From contig WFOE01000224.1 of the NCBI GenBank assembly GCA_015488215.1, forward strand, positions 1-44,640: a stretch of 44,640 nt of DNA, read 5' to 3'. The notes under the pieces were generated by a model. The model saw only the letters and a list, made by a program, of their open reading frames with translations, did no database searches and had not been told where the DNA came from. Shown piece by piece: positions 42,071-44,640 of the stretch (within the stretch, counting starts at the first letter, position 1; each line of letters opens with the position of its first letter). Origin of the DNA: Planctomycetales bacterium (GTDB lineage Bacteria; Planctomycetota; Planctomycetia; Pirellulales; S012-138). The position numbers were made by a program, and so were the translations under genes.

Positions 42071-43537
42071 GTGCTTGATCCCCTGGGACGCCTGTACGCC
42101 GACCGCCTGAGCTTGCTTACGGACCTCTACCAGTTGACCATGGCCTACGGCTACTGGCGAACCGGACTGGCCCAGCGTCAGGCGGTGTTCCACTTGTTCT
42201 TTCGGCGTTTGCCTTTCGGGGGCGGCTTTGCCGTCGCCTGCGGCGTGCAGACGGCTGTGGAGTACCTGAGCCGCTGCCGCTTCCGCAGCGACGATTTGGA
42301 CTACCTGGCCACGCTGACCGGAAACGACCGGCAGCCGTTGTTTCCCGAGGAGTTCCTTCGCTACCTGGAACAGTTGCGCTGGGAGTGCGACATCTGGGCC
42401 GTGGCCGAAGGGGAACTGGTGTTTCCCCGCCAACCGCTTTTGCGGGTCCAAGGGCCGCTGCTTCAATGCCAGTTGCTGGAAACCCCGCTGTTGAACCTGA
42501 TCAACTTTCCCACGCTGGTGGCTACCAAAGCGGCTCGCTGTTACCTGGCTGCCCGCGGCGGTCCCGTGCTGGAGTTCGGCCTGCGGCGAGCCCAGGGGCC
42601 CGATGGCGGCGTGACGGCTGCCCGAGCCGCCTACGTGGGCGGCTGCGCCGGCACAAGCAACGTGCTGGCCGGCAAGCTGTACGGTATTCCGGTCCGCGGC
42701 ACCCACGCCCACAGTTGGGTCATGGCCTTCGACACCGAGCTGGAAGCGTTCCGCTCCTACGCCCAGGCTTTGCCCAACAACTCTATCTTGCTGGTGGATA
42801 CCTATCACACGCTGCAAGGCGTGCAGCATGCGATCCAGGTGGGACAAGAGCTGGAAGCGATCGGGCATCGGTTCCTGGGCGTGCGGCTGGATTCCGGCGA
42901 CCTGGCCCAATTGGCCAAAACCACGCGGCAAATGCTCGACCAGGCCGGACTGACCCAAGCGCGGATCGTCGCCAGCGGCGACCTGGACGAACACCGCATC
43001 ACCCGGCTGCTTGAGCAACAGGCCCCCATCGACGTTTGGGGAGTGGGCACGCGGCTTGCCACGGGTTATCCGGACGCGTCGCTAACTGGCGTTTACAAAC
43101 TGGGCGCGGTCCAGAACCAGGAAGGCGAGTTGCAGTACCGAATCAAAGTTTCGGACGACCCGGCCAAGGCGCTGGTCCCGGGCGTGCAACAAGTGCGGCG
43201 TTTCGAAACGGCCGAAGGCTGGCTGTGCGACGTGGTGTACGACGCCCGACTGGCCCCTCAGCCCGATCCTCGCCGGGCCATGCCGTTGCAGGGCAAGTTG
43301 CCTCCGTGGCCCGAGGGCGTGCGGGTGCGAGACTTGCTGGTGCCGGTGGTCCGCTGGGGCGAAGTGGTGCTTGCCCCCGAGTCAGTTCACCATCTGCGCC
43401 AGCGAACGCTGGACCGCTTGCAGCGACTGCCTGAACCCGTGCGGCGTTTGGAAGAACCGGAAGAGTACCCGGTGCTGCTGGAAGAAAAACTGGCCCAGCT
43501 TCGCCAACGGCTCATCCAACAGGCCGAAGCGACCTGA
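42071..43537 (+). CDS. pncB: Nicotinate phosphoribosyltransferase
   Basis: The product is 488 residues, the length of the PncB class. It forms nicotinate mononucleotide from nicotinate and PRPP in NAD salvage. Family sequence includes [15 protein letters not shown] (15-29), the substrate region [63 protein letters not shown] and the phosphate-site segment near [11 protein letters not shown]. The GTG start is set by the strong ribosome-binding site. It is preceded by the largest repeat region and is not obviously in an operon with wecB. Confidence 0.94.
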   Translation: MLDPLGRLYADRLSLLTDLYQLTMAYGYWRTGLAQRQAVFHLFFRRLPFGGGFAVACGVQTAVEYLSRCRFRSDDLDYLATLTGNDRQPLFPEEFLRYLEQLRWECDIWAVAEGELVFPRQPLLRVQGPLLQCQLLETPLLNLINFPTLVATKAARCYLAARGGPVLEFGLRRAQGPDGGVTAARAAYVGGCAGTSNVLAGKLYGIPVRGTHAHSWVMAFDTELEAFRSYAQALPNNSILLVDTYHTLQGVQHAIQVGQELEAIGHRFLGVRLDSGDLAQLAKTTRQMLDQAGLTQARIVASGDLDEHRITRLLEQQAPIDVWGVGTRLATGYPDASLTGVYKLGAVQNQEGELQYRIKVSDDPAKALVPGVQQVRRFETAEGWLCDVVYDARLAPQPDPRRAMPLQGKLPPWPEGVRVRDLLVPVVRWGEVVLAPESVHHLRQRTLDRLQRLPEPVRRLEEPEEYPVLLEEKLAQLRQRLIQQAEAT

Positions 43538-43577
43538 GCGGACACGGCTTGCTGGAGCTTTCGGTCTTGGGTGCGCT

Positions 43578-44354
43578 CTACTGCTGGTCGTCCTTGAGCA
43601 GTCCCAGCCGTTTGAGCCAACTGCGGGTTTTTGTGAGCGTGTTCTGGGCGGCGGCGGCTCGGGCTTCTTCGCTCATCTTTTCCAACTGGGCCAGCTTCTG
43701 GTGCAGTTCGTGCAGTTTGTCGTCGATTTCGGCCTTTTGCCGGGCCAGTTTGGCCCGTTCCAACGAAAGTTCCACTTCGGCCTGGCGCAGTTTTTCTTTC
43801 CACTGTTCTTGCAGAGCCTTGAGATTTTCCCGTTCCTGGCGGACGATTTCGTCCTTGTCCAGCAGATCGGCCACGGCGGCGGCCCCGAGGGCCATGCCTT
43901 CCCAGGTGGAGCTTTGCTCGTCGAGCAGTTTTTTCAGCTCGGCGATCTCCCGGTCCTTTTCGGCCAGCAGCCGGTCGGTGCGGGCGATGACCTGTTCGAG
44001 CTGAATGCGCTGTTCTTCTTCCTCGGGGTCGTCCTCGTCGAAGTCGGATTCCAGCGCGGCCAGCAGTTGTTGTTTCTGGCGTTCCCAGTCCAGATTGGCT
44101 TCGTCGCCCCAGGCCGAGTTGGCCTCTTCTTTTTGTTCCAGCCGGGCTTCCAGCTCTTCGGCCCGAGCGCGTTCAGCCTTCAGATCCTCCACGGCCATTT
44201 CGTACCGGCGACGCAGGTCTTCCAGTTGTTGGGCCAGATCGTCGCCACCAGTGGCCGAAGAAGCGGTTGCGGCCTGCTGAAGCTGCTGTTCCAGTTCCCG
44301 ACAACGTTGTTCCCAGCGGGCGTTTTCCTCTTGCAATTGCTGGAGCTGCTGGTG
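43578..44354 (-). CDS. Coiled-coil protein, C-terminal 258 residues; 5' part displaced
   Basis: The minus-strand frame from 44354 to 43578 encodes a highly charged coiled coil: HQQLQQLQEENARWEQRCRE, acidic DFDEDDPEEEEQRIQLEQ, a short Gly/Ala stretch (WEGMALGAAAVADLLDKDEIV), and a basic end TKTRSWLKRLGLLKDDQQ. It resembles conserved planctomycete coiled-coil hypotheticals; function unknown. Upstream of 44354 the same frame stays open to 44600 but reads as antisense-type Leu/Gly/Pro sequence, not coiled coil. The natural N-terminal continuation is on the plus strand at 44355-44552, so the gene is broken by an inversion or fold-back. No true start codon is present. Confidence 0.75.
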   Translation of the reverse strand, partial: HQQLQQLQEENARWEQRCRELEQQLQQAATASSATGGDDLAQQLEDLRRRYEMAVEDLKAERARAEELEARLEQKEEANSAWGDEANLDWERQKQQLLAALESDFDEDDPEEEEQRIQLEQVIARTDRLLAEKDREIAELKKLLDEQSSTWEGMALGAAAVADLLDKDEIVRQERENLKALQEQWKEKLRQAEVELSLERAKLARQKAEIDDKLHELHQKLAQLEKMSEEARAAAAQNTLTKTRSWLKRLGLLKDDQQ

Positions 44355-44640
44355 CTTGAACAAGAGCAACAACGCCTGGCCCAGCAGCGGTCCCGGCTCG
44401 CCCGGCGGTTGTGGAACCTCCGCCGTCGACTGCGCAAATCGGCAGGCCAGACGCAGCCGCAACACACACCCCCAGCCGACGCCGCCCTGGCGGAACAGCT
44501 CCGGCAGGCCGAAGCCGCTCTGGCCCAGGCCGAGCAGCAGCTCTTGCTCAACCACCAGCAGCTCCAGCAATTGCAAGAGGAAAACGCCCGCTGGGAACAA
44601 CGTTGTCGGGAACTGGAACAGCAGCTTCAGCAGGCCGCAA
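44267..44640. repeat. 88-bp exact inverted repeat (fold-back) at the right edge
   Basis: Positions 44267-44354 equal the reverse complement of 44553-44640 at all 88 bases, separated by a 198-bp loop. Just inside the arms TTGAACAAGAGC (44356-44367) and GCTCTTGCTCAA (44540-44551) pair at 11 of 12 positions. The right arm is cut by the window end, so its true length is unknown. Confidence 0.9.
44355..44640 (+). pseudogene. Inverted 5' segment of the coiled-coil gene
   Basis: On the plus strand this segment reads LEQEQQRLAQQRSRLARRLW, then a Gln/Pro-rich stretch, AALAEQLRQAEAALAQAEQQ, LLLN, and in the same frame into HQQLQQLQEENARWEQRCRE of the right repeat arm. It is a smooth coiled coil and the logical N-terminal side of the gene on the opposite strand. 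It is either a displaced gene fragment or a chimeric end of the sequence. Confidence 0.65.

Noticed and set aside
44355-44600. The minus-strand coiled-coil gene starting at ATG 44600
   Set aside because: The added 82 residues are Leu/Gly/Pro-rich antisense sequence; the opposite strand carries the natural coiled coil, so the frame is open by chance across an inverted segment.

Overview
The window reads as chromosomal DNA of a GC-rich planctomycete, most likely of the Pirellulales. The basis is the gene content: a DUF1549/DUF1553 (PSD1-type) cytochrome-like protein paired with a twin-arginine DUF1501 protein, a very long Ser/Thr kinase-TPR fusion, a sulfatase, a DUF6800-like miniprotein, a TIGR00300/LOR-SDH protein, and many GTG starts. 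I see no rRNA, tRNA, CRISPR array, prophage or transposase gene. Assignment below order level is not possible from this sequence.

Layout. (1) 129-5889, minus strand: a metal-efflux cluster of periplasmic adaptor (CzcB/CusB type), CzcA-type RND pump, a short PII-like protein, and a DUF6800-like miniprotein; no outer-membrane factor is present. (2) 6504-11978, plus strand: a SPOUT rRNA/tRNA methyltransferase, then a 1347-residue kinase with about thirteen 48-residue TPR units. (3) 12304-20624: a tandem-parvulin SurA-like chaperone (minus), a putative lipoprotein, metK, recO, and a bamD-like/lptE-like pair overlapping by 4 nt. (4) 20768-27433, minus: S41 tail-specific protease, then the PSD1/DUF1501 pair. 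(5) 27611-33113: TIGR00300 protein (minus), a secreted thioredoxin-NHL protein, and hemL. (6) 33318-36110, minus: a membrane-anchored trypsin-like protease with a downstream membrane protein. (7) 36665-43537, plus: ftsH, a sulfatase, wecB and a nicotinate phosphoribosyltransferase. (8) 43578 to the end: a coiled-coil gene whose 5' part is present only as an inverted copy.

Cell-envelope themes dominate: outer-membrane assembly (SurA-like, BamD-like, LptE-like), proteolysis (S41, trypsin-like, FtsH), metal efflux and envelope sugar (WecB). Housekeeping genes (metK, recO, hemL, nicotinate PRT, trmH) are interspersed with little operon structure.

The most unusual content is intergenic. Eight gene-free stretches carry pieces of one modular repeat family. 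It consists of short hairpins whose stems change by paired substitutions around conserved purine tetraloops, together with arrays of 7-mers (NCAAGAC, GCAAGCC) and 8-mers (ACGCCTCC-like). A separate 78-bp TA-flanked element with terminal inverted repeats lies upstream of the kinase gene. The last 88 bp of the window are an exact reverse complement of 44267-44354, which looks like a fold-back template switch or a local inversion.
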